A stretch of 64,000 bases of DNA from Castanea sativa (GCF_040712315.1 NC_134014.1:9766244-9830243); one strand, 5' to 3'. Positions 20,429 to 31,764 are shown, counted from the stretch's first letter. A program made the numbers and translations. Notes: generated by a model from the letters alone, not told the origin.

Positions 20429-20847
20429 TTTTTTTTTTTAATTTGTCTTATCCAATTTTGTTGATAATGTTGAAACTTTTTCTGAGAAGGAGATAATGTT
20501 GAAACTTGAGGTCTTTTTTTTTTTTTGGTGGGGGGGGGGGGGGGGTGAGGGATAAATTTTGATAACTCTTTTTAAAGTGGAGACTTGTGGATAAAGTGAT
20601 AAACCGTGTGTTTGTGATTGACTTTTTGTTGAGTAGGGCTACAACTACAAACTATTTACAAACTATTGATGTGACTTACTTCTTATTGATTTTTATCTAA
20701 ACCCACCATTAACATCATATTTTCATTTACCAATAACCACTCATCACTTTAACAATTTGTAATTTTTTTGTAAAAAAGTTTGTATTCTAGCATTACTTTT
20801 TTAATTTTTTTTATTATTTTTTTTTACGAAGAGCTTTATGATAGAAC

Positions 20848-21237
20848 AAATTTTAGCTACAAAATTGATTGTAGTTTAAAGCAATAACCTTACTCAATAA
20901 AATAAACATTACTTCATATCTTGAAAATCTAATCGTTGAATTGCATGTTCTTTATGCTTTTAATACACATGTCAAATTTTGTGTTAATAAGATATTATTT
21001 ACTATATGATCTATAAACTTATATTTTATGCATAATTTTAAACTACAAAAACTTATAATTTAAACAATTTATTGATGTCATAGCTATTAATCTTTAATTT
21101 TCTAGAAATTTTGCAAGTATGAAGGATACAATAAGAAGATGTAATCCAATGGTGGATTTGTCAAAATTCATCTCCAATAAAAATATATTGAATAAGGTTG
21201 TGGTTTTAAGTTACAACCAATTTTGTAGTTAAATTTT
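20848..21237 (-). mobile_element. MITE, about 390 bp, copy 1
   Basis: The termini are inverted repeats (TTTTAGCTACAAAATTGATT, and at the other end AACCAATTTTGTAGTTAAA). Its sequence matches the reverse complement of 33238-33630 across the whole length, including AAATCTAATCGTTG and TTATGCATAATTTTAAA. It is non-coding and absent from the equivalent place in segment B. Confidence 0.7.
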
Positions 21238-21600
21238 TTCATTTACAATATGTGGAGGAGGGATAGAAACGTGGATGTAAAACTATTTTTTATTTTTGTT
21301 TTTTTATATCTAAAATTTAGGAGTATTTAAATTAGTAATTTTATTTTAGGCATCCAAACATAGGGGTCCAAACAAGGCAAGCCCGTTAAATAATAGTAAA
21401 AATTGGATAGATTTTGATAACTCTTTTAAAGTGGAGAATTGTGGATAAAGTGTGCTTGTGGCTAGATTTTTAGTTTTTAATTTTTTTTTTCAATACCGGG
21501 AGTTTTACAATATGTGGAGGAGGGCTAAGAGAGAAACATGGATGAAAACTATTTTTTTTTAAAAAAAAATTTAAACTTTAGGAGTTTCTAAATTAGTATT

Positions 21601-22380
21601 TGTGGGGGTAAAGTAGATAAAATGTTTGTTTGGGCCTTGGGCCTGATTTGGTGGTGTAAGTCTGTCCGAGCAGAGTTTTTGAGGCCCACAAGCCAGTGCA
21701 CACTACGAGAGGTGGACAAGTCGTTCGAGGAAGAGTACCTTTTCGGACGGGCCCAATAAAGGTTATGGGACATATTAAGGGATTTAGAGACAGAATTTCA
21801 GAAGATCTATTGGGTAAAGGCGTGATCCACGCAGTGGTTAAAAAAAAGAACGTGTGAGAAATATCAGAGGAGAAAAAGCTGCTATCGCTGCATTGAAGAC
21901 CCTGCACCTACCTCCTTGGCCGCATTAATGGGTATATGACCTCTGAGCAGTGAGGTTCAGCTTTCCAGCTGGTATTTGGAGGTTTAAAGAAGGTGCTGGA
22001 TGGGACAAGTATCTAGGGAGGAGGTTGGGGATACATGTGGAAGAAGGAAGGAAGAAAAGGATGGATTCAAGAGAAGAAGAAAGATATAAAAGGTAGAAGG
22101 GGGCAGAAGGAAGAGGGGATTGAATACTTGAATTGTAATTGTAATATTATTCTTAAAGGAAAGAAAGGCAATATAAGTTGTCCTCGGCTTACGTCCGAGG
22201 AGAGATTCTTTACTGTTCTCATCTACTAAACATGCGGATAACGGTAATCTAACCTGTTTTTCCCTTGTCCAACATCCACAGTCTAGGTTCCAGCCCACAC
22301 TTTACAAATTTTTATTGTATAAGGCTCTTTGGGCCTGAGTCCACCTAGTGATTGGACCGGTTACAAATTGTGCACTTATA
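21601..22380 (+). repeat. E1 5' LTR
   Basis: It begins TGTGGGGGTAAAG and ends CACTTATA, so the ends are TG...TA, not TG...CA. A TATA box (TATAAAA) lies at 22085, and downstream at 22182-22200 is a hairpin CCTCGG-CTTACGT-CCGAGG. A 104-codon minus-strand ORF occurs in both LTRs but is explained by LTR identity. Confidence 0.95.
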
Positions 22381-22381
22381 A

Positions 22382-22399
22382 TTGGCGCCGTCTATAGGG
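22382..22399 (+). promoter_or_regulatory. E1 primer-binding site
   Basis: TTGGCGCCGTCTATAGGG lies two bases after the LTR. TGGCGCCGT matches, from memory, the complement of the 3' end of plant tRNA-Asp for nine bases; the tRNA identity is therefore provisional. E2 has TTGGCGCCGTCTGTGGG at the same place. Confidence 0.75.
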
Positions 22400-22426
22400 A
22401 CCTAGTGCTGAAGGAATTGGAGCGTT

Positions 22427-23690
22427 ATGGCAGGCTTAGATTCACATCGTGCAGAATCTCAGGGATCCCAGCATGAAGATCACTTTGAGTGTCTCGAGCG
22501 TCAGAGGGATCGGGAGGGAAGTGTGCATACGGTACACCCCGGTACAAGCCATTCGCGTGGTTGAAGCAGAGCCACCCATGAGGATGACGCCAAGGCCATG
22601 CAGAAGGAGATTGACCACCTTAAGAAAAAATTACGCCGTGTTAGACGAAGGCGAGCCTCACCTCTTTCTGATCTTTCCTCTGGGGGCTCCTAGGGAAGCA
22701 GTTACAGTCCAAGGTCCAGGACTCCTCCTAGCGAAACCTTCTCTTACGAGAAGGATAAGCTTCCGGGTTGTAGGCATAAAAAGTTTCCCTCCAAGGGCTT
22801 AGGAAATGACACTATGAGCAAGGCGTTGCATAAGATCTCCAAGTCCCTTTTCTCATGTAGGATTGAGAAGGGAAAACATCCACGACAGTTCACCTAGCCC
22901 ACCTTCACCATTTATAATGGCAAGACGGACGCAGTTGAGCATGTGAGTCATTTTAATCAGAGGATGGCGGTATACTATCAGAATGAGACCTTGATGTGCA
23001 AAGTCTTTCCCTCTAGCCTGGGACCTGTTGCTATGAGATGGTTTAATGGACTGAAGGCGAATTCTGTTGATTCTTTCATGGAACTCACTAAGGCATTCAC
23101 GTCTCGATTCATTACATGCAGCAGAGTTCCTCGGCCATTGGACTCATTGTTATCTATGGCCATGAGGGAGGGTGAGACCTTGAAAACGTATTCTGACAGA
23201 CACTAGGAGATGTTTAATGATATTGACGGCGATTTAGACGAAGTGGCGATTAACACTTTCAAGGTGGGCTTCCCAACTGATCACGATTTAAGGAAATCTT
23301 TGACCAAGAAGCCCGTGCGGAGTGTATGTCAGCTTATGGATTGCATTGATGAGTATAAAAGGGTTGAGGAAGACCAACAACAAGGTAAGGGTAAGGCAAA
23401 GGCAAAGGCTATCCCTCAGGAGAGGAGGGATTTCAGGTCGGATAGGTACAGTAACAACTGGCCGAGGAGAGATTTCTCTGGGCAATTTGGTTCAGCCACT
23501 CCTTAAGTAGTTAAGACCGTATTCCGAGAACCAGTACACCAATTATTGGAGAAAGTCCGCAAGGAGCCCTATTTCAAGTGGCCTAGTAAGATGGCAGGGG
23601 ACCCTGCGAAGTGAAATCAGAACTTGTTTGCCAATACCATTAGTATGTAGGCTATACTACCGAGAACTGCCAGACACTTTGGAATCATTT
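22427..23690 (+). pseudogene. E1 gag, disrupted
   Basis: ATG 22427 lies 46 nt after the LTR, exactly as in E2. One reading frame runs to about 23506 but has stops near 22562, 22693, 22897, 23204 and 23504. A basic/serine-rich N-terminal region is followed by a retrotransposon Gag core (HVSHFNQRMAVYYQNE, then MRWFNGL) and a lysine-rich tail. Near 23620-23670 the remnant of a zinc-knuckle-like motif (CxYH...GHTT..C in family members) crosses a frame change into pol. It would form the virus-like particle if intact; as written it is not translatable as one protein. Confidence 0.85.
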
Positions 23691-24447
23691 GGAACAGCTG
23701 GTCAGCAAAGGAAAGTTGAAGCAACATTTATATCAGCCCAGTGGGCAAGGAAGCAATTTAGGTTCGATTAACGAGAGGAATAATTCGTCTCGGCCCCCCT
23801 TGGAAATGATTAATGTCATCCTTGCAGCTCTAGGCAGGACCGGTTCCTGTCCTACTAGAGTGATGTTCGTATCACATATTCTCACCGAGGAGTCTGGCTT
23901 TAGGCCAAAAAGAATTAAAGGTGCTTCTCCGCCTATCTTGGGCTTCTCGGACGAAGATAAATTTGGGACCATCCAACTGCATGATGACGCCCTGGTGGTT
24001 ACTCTAAGGATAGGGAACTACGATGTAAAGAGGGTGATGGTCGATCAGGGTAGTGGTGCAGATATTATGTACCCTGATTTGTTTAGGGGGCTCAATTTGA
24101 AGCTCGAGGATCTTACGGCTTATGATTCACCACTGATAAGTTTCGAAAGGAAGGCCGTCATACTAAAGGGACAAATTCATTTGACGGTACAGTCAGGTCC
24201 GAAAACAGTTGATGTGGATTTCATCGTGGTTGACGCTTATTCCCTATATACGATCATCGTTGCAAGACTGTGGCTGCATGCTCTGGGTGTTGTTTCCTCA
24301 ACTTTACATGTCAAAGTAAAGTTCCCATCGGAAGGAAAAATTGAGGAGATTCTGGGGAGTCAACCAGTAGCAAGGCAATGCATATCGGCTGCAATACTGC
24401 ATCAGGCCGAACTAGAATCCTTGGCCTCGGCTGTAGAAGACTTATAG
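23689..24447 (+). pseudogene. E1 protease region of pol
   Basis: This 252-residue open stretch carries the aspartic protease signature VDQGSGADIMYPDLF (active-site Asp codon near 24043), the Tat-type version of D-[ST]-G. The upstream part is the linker after the zinc knuckle. It ends at a TAG (24445) but the frame continues directly into the RT region, so the stop is a nonsense change in a once longer polyprotein. The enzyme would cleave Gag-Pol. Confidence 0.85.
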
Positions 24448-24453
24448 CAATTA

Positions 24454-25476
24454 ATGACTCTGGATGCGTCGGGTGCGGTGACAGCAGAGGAGGCAACGTG
24501 TGAAGAATTGGAAAAATTTCTTATTGATGATGACCCTGAAAGGTTCTTTCAGGTTGGGGTACGACTACCACATCAAGAGAAGGTGGAATTGGTGATGTTT
24601 TTGAAAAGCAATATTGATGTATTTGCATGGGATCCTTACGAGGCTCCAGGAGTTGACCCAAGCTTCATTTTCTATCATTTGAATGTCAATCCTGCCGTTG
24701 TCCCCAAGAGGCAACCACCTCGACGTTCTTCCAAAGAACATACCGAGGCCGTCAAGGAAGAGGTGCTCAAGCTCAAAAGGGCTGGGGCTATTAAAGAAGT
24801 TTTCTATCCAGAATGGTTGGAGCATACTGTTGTGGTAAAAAAGAAGAGCGGGAAGTGGAGAATATGTGTGGACTTCACAAACCTAAACAAAGCCTGTCCC
24901 AAAGACTTATTTCCAATGCCTCGCATCGATCAGTTGGTGGACGTCACGGTTGGGCATCCTCGGATGAGTTTTTTGGATGCCTTCCAAGGCTATCACCAAA
25001 TACCTTTAGCGTTGGATGACCAGGAGAAAATCACCTTCATTACTCCTACGGGAAATTATCACTATAAAGTGATGCCGTTCGGTTTGAAAAATGCAGGGGC
25101 TACTTACCAAAGGATGATGACCAAGATGTTCGAGTTGCAGCTTGGAAAGACTATTGAGGTATATGTGGATGATATGGTGGTGAAGGGCAAGACGGTGCCC
25201 ATGCATGTGAAAGATTTGGATTACACCTTTCAAACGCTTAAGAAGTACAAGTTGCACCTTAATGCCTTCAAGTGCTCTTTTGGGGTGGGCTCTGGTAAGT
25301 TCCTAGGCTATATTGTGACTCATAAAAGAATAGAGGTAAATTTGGCACAGGTCTGGGCCATCCATGGCTTGCGACCACCTCAGAATCCAAAGGAAGTTCA
25401 AAGGTTGACTGGGATGACTGCTACTCTCAGCAGGTTTATCTCTCGGTCCGCTGATAGGTGCATGCCCTTTTTCTAG
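24454..25476 (+). pseudogene. E1 reverse transcriptase region of pol
   Basis: This is a nearly intact Ty3/gypsy RT over 340 residues: KRAGAIKEV at the N-terminal edge, the block containing VDFTNLNKACPKD, FLDAFQGYHQI with a catalytic Asp, MPFGLKNAGATYQR, and the YVDDM box at 25163-25177 with both catalytic aspartates. A TAG at 25474 replaces a glutamine codon conserved in E2 (CAA). Pol keeps the same frame from 23689 to 27762. RT would copy the element RNA from the tRNA primer. Confidence 0.92.
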
Positions 25477-26304
25477 CTGCTGAATAAGTGGAAAGGATTC
25501 GAATGAACCGAGGAATGTGCTTCGGCTTTTCATCAACTTAAAGAGTATCTTTCCCGGCCACCCATCATGTCTCGGCTAGAGATCGATGAAGTCCTATTTG
25601 CATACATAGCTGTAGCTATCCATGCAGTCAGTCCGGTTTTAATACGGGGCGATAACGGAGTACATAGACCAATTTACTATGTTAGCAAATCTTTGAATGA
25701 AGCCGAAGTGCGATATCTACTTTTGGAGAAGGCGATTCTAGCCGTAGTTCATGCTACACGGAAGCTTCCTCATTACTTCCAATCCCACACTGTTGTGGTT
25801 TTGACTTAACTTCCTCTCAAGTCGGTACTGCGAAGCGCTGACTACTTAGGGAGGGTAGCCAAGTGGGGACCTATTTTGGGAGCTTTCGATATCAAATATA
25901 TGCTTCGCACCTCTGTGAAGGGCCAGGTCCTTGCTGATTTGGTGGTAGAATTCGCCGAACCTTCATTAGAAGAAATCGCAAAAGAGTCGCACATGGATGA
26001 AAAATCAGTTGGCATGGTCATGTGTGAAGGGCTTCCGGTCTGGAAAGTATATGTCGACGGGGCGGCGAATCAGAGAGGGTCAGGTATCAAGCTTATTTTG
26101 GTATCCCTTGAAGGAATCACCTTTGAAAAATCGAGGAGATTGGCGTTCTCGGCCACTAACAACGAGGCTGAGTATGAAGTTGTCTTAGTTGGTATGGGTA
26201 TGGTTCAGAGAATGGGAGGAAAATCAGTTCATATGTCCTCAGATTCTCAGTTAGTCGTGGGCCAGGTGATAGGAACCATAGAGGCAAGGGATCCGAGAAT
26301 GTAA
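25477..26304 (+). pseudogene. E1 RNase H and second (archaeal-type) RNase H
   Basis: The Ty3-type RH comes first (YYVSKSLNEAEVRY, then LAVVHATRKLPHYFQSHTV). From about 26035 a second RNase H follows, with YVDGAANQRGSG, NNEAEYE and SSDSQL supplying the expected acidic residues. A dual RNase H is diagnostic of the Tat lineage by established classification. Stops occur at 25504 (TGA where TGG is expected), 25807 and 26302, with no frameshift. Confidence 0.88.
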
Positions 26305-26397
26305 GAATACCTGGCTAAGGTCAAATGTTTACAATCCAAGTTTGATTCTTTCATCCTGACGCATGTCTCTCGAAGTGGAATCACACATGTAGACTCA

Positions 26398-27762
26398 TTG
26401 GCCAATCTGGCAACATCCTCGGCTCAGGGCTTGCCTAGGATTATCATCGTCGAAGACTTGCTGAAGCCTGCTTTAACAATTGCAAGTGCCATCCGTATCC
26501 ATCAGGTAAGACTCGGACCTAGCTGGATGGACCCCGTAGTTTCTTTTCTAAAAAGCGATATGTTGCCCGAGGAGAAGTCTGAAGCAGATAAGATTTGTCG
26601 AAAGGCACCTCGATTCTGGTTGTCCAAGGATCAGAAGCTGTATAAACGCTCCTTTTTCGGACCATACCTGCTGTGTGTACACCCTGAAGCGACAGAGGCA
26701 CTTTAGGAAGAATTGCATGAGGGGATTTGCAGAAGTCATACTGGAGGGAGATCCTTAGCCCATAGAGCTCTGACCCAGAGATATTGGTGGCCCAATATGC
26801 AAAGAGAGGCTCAGGACTACGCGAGAAAATGTGACCAATGCTTGAGATTTGCACCTAACATCCATCAGCCTGGTTGTGTCCTTAATCCTTTGTCTAGTCC
26901 CTGGCCATTCGCTCAATGGGGACTGAATATAGTTGGGCCTTTCCTAAGAGCTGTGGGAAATAAAATGTGGCTACTCGTGGGAACTGATTACTTCACCAAG
27001 TGGGTTGAAACTGAGCCTTTATCAAATATTAGGGATGTAGATACCAAGAAATTTATCTGGAAGAACATTATCACTAGATTTGGGGTACCTCACACACTTA
27101 TTTTTTATAATGGCGTGCAATTTGATAATAAAGTTTTCAAGAAGTATTGTAATGATTTAGGCATCACAAATAGATACTTCACTGCAGCTTATCCTCAAGG
27201 AAATAGGCAGGCCGAGGCCGTTAACAAAGTGATAGTCAATGGATTTAAGAAGAGGCTGGATGATGCAAAGGGTAGATGGGTAGAAGAATTGCCACACGTT
27301 TTGTGGACACATCATACTACACCGCGAAGATCCACATGAGAAACACCCTTCTCCATGACTTACGGGGTTGAGGCAGTGATACCTTTGGAATCTGGGTTTC
27401 CGACATTAAGGACGAGTTCTTTCAGCCCTGAAAATAACGATGACTTACTAGAGAAAAGCCTGGATCTGGTTGAGGAATGGCGAGAGGCCGCTATAGTACA
27501 ATTGGCTTATTATCAGCAGAAGCTCAAACGGGTATATGATGCTCATGTGAAACTAAGGCCATTTGTGCTTGGAGATTTGGTCTTGAAGAAAGTCATGGGT
27601 ACTTCCAAGAATCCAGCGTGGGGAAAGTTAGCACTAACCTGGGAAGGACCATACCAAATTACTTCTGTAGCGGGCATAGGATCATATCGCTTAGCTGATC
27701 TAGATGAAAAAATTGTACAGCGCCCTTGGAATGTAAATAACCTACGAAGGTATTACTATTAA
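26398..27762 (+). pseudogene. E1 integrase with two catalytic Asp codons lost
   Basis: The HHCC zinc-binding part lies in 26713-26850 (HEGICRSHTGGRS, then CDQCLRFAP). The catalytic core follows: the first Asp site reads WGLNIVGP (AAT at 26926) and the second reads IFYNGVQFD (TAT at 27106), where E2 has LDIVGP and SDNGVRF. QAEAVNK retains the Glu. The C-terminal segment (27355-27762) has KLRPFVLGDLVLKKV and ends at a TAA after RRYYY. Stops at 26704 and 27337 break the frame. It would be unable to insert DNA even if translated. Confidence 0.9.
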
Positions 27763-27810
27763 TGAAAGCACTTCTGCCATTTGTTGCTCAATTATCATTA
27801 TGTAATATTT

Positions 27811-28715
27811 CAATTCGCTATTCTAGATGTCAAACAGAAACTTGGTCATGCATAGTCCTCAGACCACATACCTCGTGGAAATTGATATCTTGTTAGATGT
27901 TAAACCGAATCTTAGTTACGTCGGATCCTCGGACCTTCTACTTTGGGAAAATTAACAATTCAATTCGCTATTCTAAATGTCAAATAGAAACTTGGTTATG
28001 CATGGTCCTCAGACCACATACCTCATGGAAAGTGATATCTTGTAGATGTTAAACAGAACTTTAGTTACGTCGGGTCCTCGAACCTTCTACTTTGGGGGAA
28101 ATTAACATTTCAATTCACTATTCTAGATGTCAAACAGAAACTTGGTCATGCATGGTCCTCGGACCACATATCTCGTGGAAATTGATATCTTGTTAGATGT
28201 TAAACAGAACCTTAGTTACGTCGGGTCCTCGGACCTTCTACTTTGGAAAAATTAACATTTCAATTTGCTATTCTAAATGTCAAACAAAAACTTGGTCATG
28301 CATGATCCTCGGACCACATACCTCGTGAAAATTGATATCTTGTAGATGTTAAACAGAACCTTAGTTACGTCGGGTCCTCGGACCTTCTACTTTGGGGGAA
28401 ATTAACATTTCAATTTGCTATTCTAAATGTCAAATAGAAACTTGGTCATGCATGGTCCTCAGACCACATACCTCGTAGAAATTGATATCTTGTTAGATGT
28501 TAAACAGAACTTTAGTTACGTCGGGTCCTCGAACCTTTTACTTTAGGAAAAATTAACATTTCAATTCGCTATTCTAAATGTCAAAAAGAAACTTGGTCAT
28601 GCATGGTCCTCGGACCACATACCTCATGGAAATCGATATCTTGTTAGATGTTAAACAGAACCTTAGTTATGTCGGGTCTTCGGACCTTCTACTTTGGAAA
28701 AATTAACACTTCGTT
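27811..28715 (+). repeat. E1 150-bp tandem array (6 copies)
   Basis: Units start near 27811, 27961, 28111, 28261, 28411 and 28561 (CAATTCGCTATTCTA). Each unit contains two diverged half-units of about 75 nt, both with AAACAGAA-CTT followed by GGTCCTCGGACC, an interrupted inverted repeat. The array lies just 3' of pol, where Tat/Ogre-type elements are known to generate satellite-like repeats. Confidence 0.9.
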
Positions 28716-29171
28716 CCATCATTCTAAGCACCCAATACAAACCATGCCTTGTGGTTACATGACTCATGGAAATTGACGTACCGATAAACCATGGTAAGTT
28801 TGATGGTTTACTTTGTGCCCCTAACTAAATATTAAGTTGAGTCTCAGACTGTGTGTTTTTGTACTTCATATATTACAGTTTCGATGAATGATTTATCTGC
28901 TGATGAATAAGATTGATAAAATGAATGTACTTTTATGGGGGGTTGTTGATGTTTGAGGTGTTGTAAAGACTTCATTATGCATTAAGGTAAAACGAATTAG
29001 TATTTTCCTATTAAAGATTGGAAACCAGTTGAATAGCAACCTTTCAAACTTCTCTTTAATCTTTGTCAATGGATACATTGGAAATAAAATTCTAAAATAA
29101 AAGGGTTAAAATAAAATTCCTATACAAAAAACTCATTACATAAGGAAAAAGGGTCCTAACTGGCCTAAGCC
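28716..29171. other. E1 spacer between tandem array and antisense gene
   Basis: AT-rich DNA without a supported gene. It would contain the 3' end of the antisense transcript. Confidence 0.4.
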
Positions 29172-31764
29172 TTAAGCCTTGGTGGGGGGGTCCTGCTTGG
29201 ATGTTCTGGCAGCCCCTTTTGCTTTGCTATCCTCCTTTGTTTGTTTTAGCTCCACTTCGAATGAGGTCTGGACTTGTTTCCCTTTGTCCTTTGCCACTGG
29301 TGGAGGAACATTGGGCTCTGCATCCTTGCTCAGAGGCTTCTCGGCTTCGTCGCCTTGTTCCTTCTCTTTGTAAGAACCAGCAGGTTCTTTAGGAGTTGAA
29401 ATGGGTTCTTGAATGATAGATGGATGCGTTGAAGGCGTTGTCTCAAGGGTAGGTCCGACAGGAGGAAGCTCTTCGAGCACTTGGATGTTCTGAGGAAGCC
29501 AAATATTCTTAGGTTCCCTTATCTTGGAAGTTGTGGGAATCCCTGCTACGTTCAGGGCTTCTATCCACACTTGTTGGCAATACTCCCTGCATAACTCTGC
29601 CAACTCCTCCGTCAGTCGATCTTTTGTCGCCTCGACCCCTTCATTGTAAGCAACCTTCTTGGCAGCCTCCATAGTTTCCTTGAGGTTGCGAGCCTCTTCC
29701 TTCACTTGGGTGAGCTCTTTATTTAAGGTAGAGTTTTCTTGTTGAGCTTTAGACAGGTCCTCGTCCCTTTGACGCAGAAGTTTGCGTTGCCCCTCCACCT
29801 GAGTTTTGATCATTTTAAGGCTGGCCTCGGCACCATTTCTCTCCCTCTTCTCCTCTGCCAACTGCTTAGTTAGGTTCTCATTCTCCACAAGGGCTTGGCC
29901 TAAGGCCTTCTTGGTCTCCAGTCTGACCTCAAGTTCAGGTGTAGCCTTCTTCCAAGAGTCTTCCACCTATTTCTCTGCAGTAAAGACTTCTTGTATGGCC
30001 TGAATTGAAATGTCGAATAAATGTATTATTATTTATGATTAATTCAAAATGCGTGCGAACAAATTTGTGCTAAAATGTGATTACAGCAATAATATGGAGG
30101 TAATTGGAAGACACTCACCAAAGCCAGGTCCCTTTTGAGGGAGAGAAAGAGATGTGGCTGACTCATTTTATCTAGAGCTTCCATATCCTTCAGTAGGAGA
30201 AGAGGTTGCTCCAAGGCGTTAGCCAAGTGGTGAGCGTGTCCTTGCTGGAACGCCCTAATGCTAGATTGGCAGGAAATGGGGGCCTCATCTAGCTTCAACG
30301 CAGGAGACCAGTTGGCTTGTGTACGGCGTACCTCAGCCAGGTCACGACTTTCCCCGCTCTCTACTGAGGAAGCACGCTACTTACCCTTGCCTGCTTTCTG
30401 TTGTTGCTATTGTTGCTTAAGCTTCTTTTGCCTCTCCATATCTGCCTCCTCGGCTTTGTTCTTCCTCTTCTTCTTAGGCTCCGGGATAGGGATCTTAGGA
30501 TCAGTGGGAGGAGGGGGTGGTGGCAGAATGGGAGGGGGTTGCGACCCAACTACACCCTTCTTGGGAGCCTGTGTGCCCCTCCTGGACATTAGTTTTCTAA
30601 GGGTAGACATGTCGTCTTCCTTGGAGCTGGAGTCAGGCTATGCTATTACTAAACCCTTTATACCGGAAGTTTCTGCGGGCACCTGTTCTTCGTCTGAGAG
30701 GATGACGAGGTGATCCTCTTGAGGTCTTTCAGCTTCTTCAAAATGAAACTGATCAATTTCCTCGTCGAGTGATTGTTGTGAGGACGCAGGTTCTTCTAGG
30801 ATAGTTGTTGTTTGGGAATGTGCCGAGAGAGGAACTGCTACGATGGGGCGGGAGTATAGGATGATAGAGGGGTCGTCTGGGAGTTCGTGGACAGAAAGGA
30901 AGCCTTGTCTTGAAATATCTATCCTTTTGTGTCTTTGGTCTCCTGCGGTGATCGCGTTGTCAATCTCTTGGAAGTCATCTGATAAAGGATCGTATCCTAA
31001 TATCAGATGGGTTGCCCTCACTTGCAAGTCTTCGCTAACAAATACTTCGGATCGAAGAACGTGATTGAGGTCCGCGACGCTGCAAAGGCTCAGACAAGGC
31101 CGTACGTGTTGTTTGTCTACAAAAAACATTCAAATAGACAAGTATAGTTAGGTCAGCAGTGAACATCAACTACAAGGGTAATAATAAACAGTGTAACCAG
31201 AAATGGTGAAGATAATAGGACTAAGTCACAGGTTAGGGAATCTAACTCCTATAGAGTCACACCTGAGTCTCCCCATTTGACTGGGCAATGAGGACCGTCA
31301 GACCAGTTTCCTGAGGCGATAAGATAGTCGTCTTTCATGCCTTTGTTGAATTTGGGAAGACAGGATATAAGCCTAACAATGCTAGATCTGGATTTAAGGT
31401 AATACCCTACGTCCTTAAGTTTATGGCATTCGTACATGTAAACGACGTCGTGCCATGTAAGGTTCAAACCTATTTGTTCATTTAGAGCGTGGACACAACC
31501 TAAGATTCTTAACACATTTGGTGTGCATTGATCTGGGCATAACCTATGGTTACATAGGTACTCGCTGGTTACGTTTCTCATGGGAAGGGTCATCCCACCC
31601 TCTAGGAATGCGATAATGGGGATGATAACTTCTCCCTCTGTTCTAGCATTACCTATAGCTTCTACAGGGCAATATCTCAAGCCTACGTCTTAAGGAATAT
31701 GATATTTGGCCCAAAAGCCCTCCATACCGGCGTCGGTATCTACTAAACACTTAAATCTACCCAT
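29172..31764 (-). pseudogene. E1 antisense three-exon gene (Tat aORF), interrupted by stops
   Basis: Exon 1 31263-31764 (502 nt, ATG at 31764), exon 2 30119-31116, exon 3 29172-29999; both introns are GT-AG. The frame is continuous over 2328 nt with only a few internal stops (TAA in exon 1 near 31690, TAG at 30638, stops near 30407-30380, TAG near 29970). Exons 1-2 encode the conserved N-terminal domain (NHRLCPDQC, LTWHDVVYMYE, then DKQHVRP and RSEVFVSEDLQ), which I recognise as the plant 'putative gypsy-type transposon' domain (Transposase_28 type). A proline-rich linker with KKKRK, a possible nuclear signal, follows; exon 3 is a long Lys/Glu coiled coil. Its function is unknown. It is antisense to gag-pol, as in Retand-like elements. 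Confidence 0.85.

Noticed and set aside
21984..22298. 104-codon minus-strand ORF, repeated at 32645-32959
   Set aside because: It lies inside both E1 LTRs; its conservation follows from LTR identity, and the residue differences follow LTR decay. No family resemblance.
27811..28715. CRISPR-like array
   Set aside because: Units are contiguous 150-bp tandem repeats without unique spacers, inside a plant retrotransposon.
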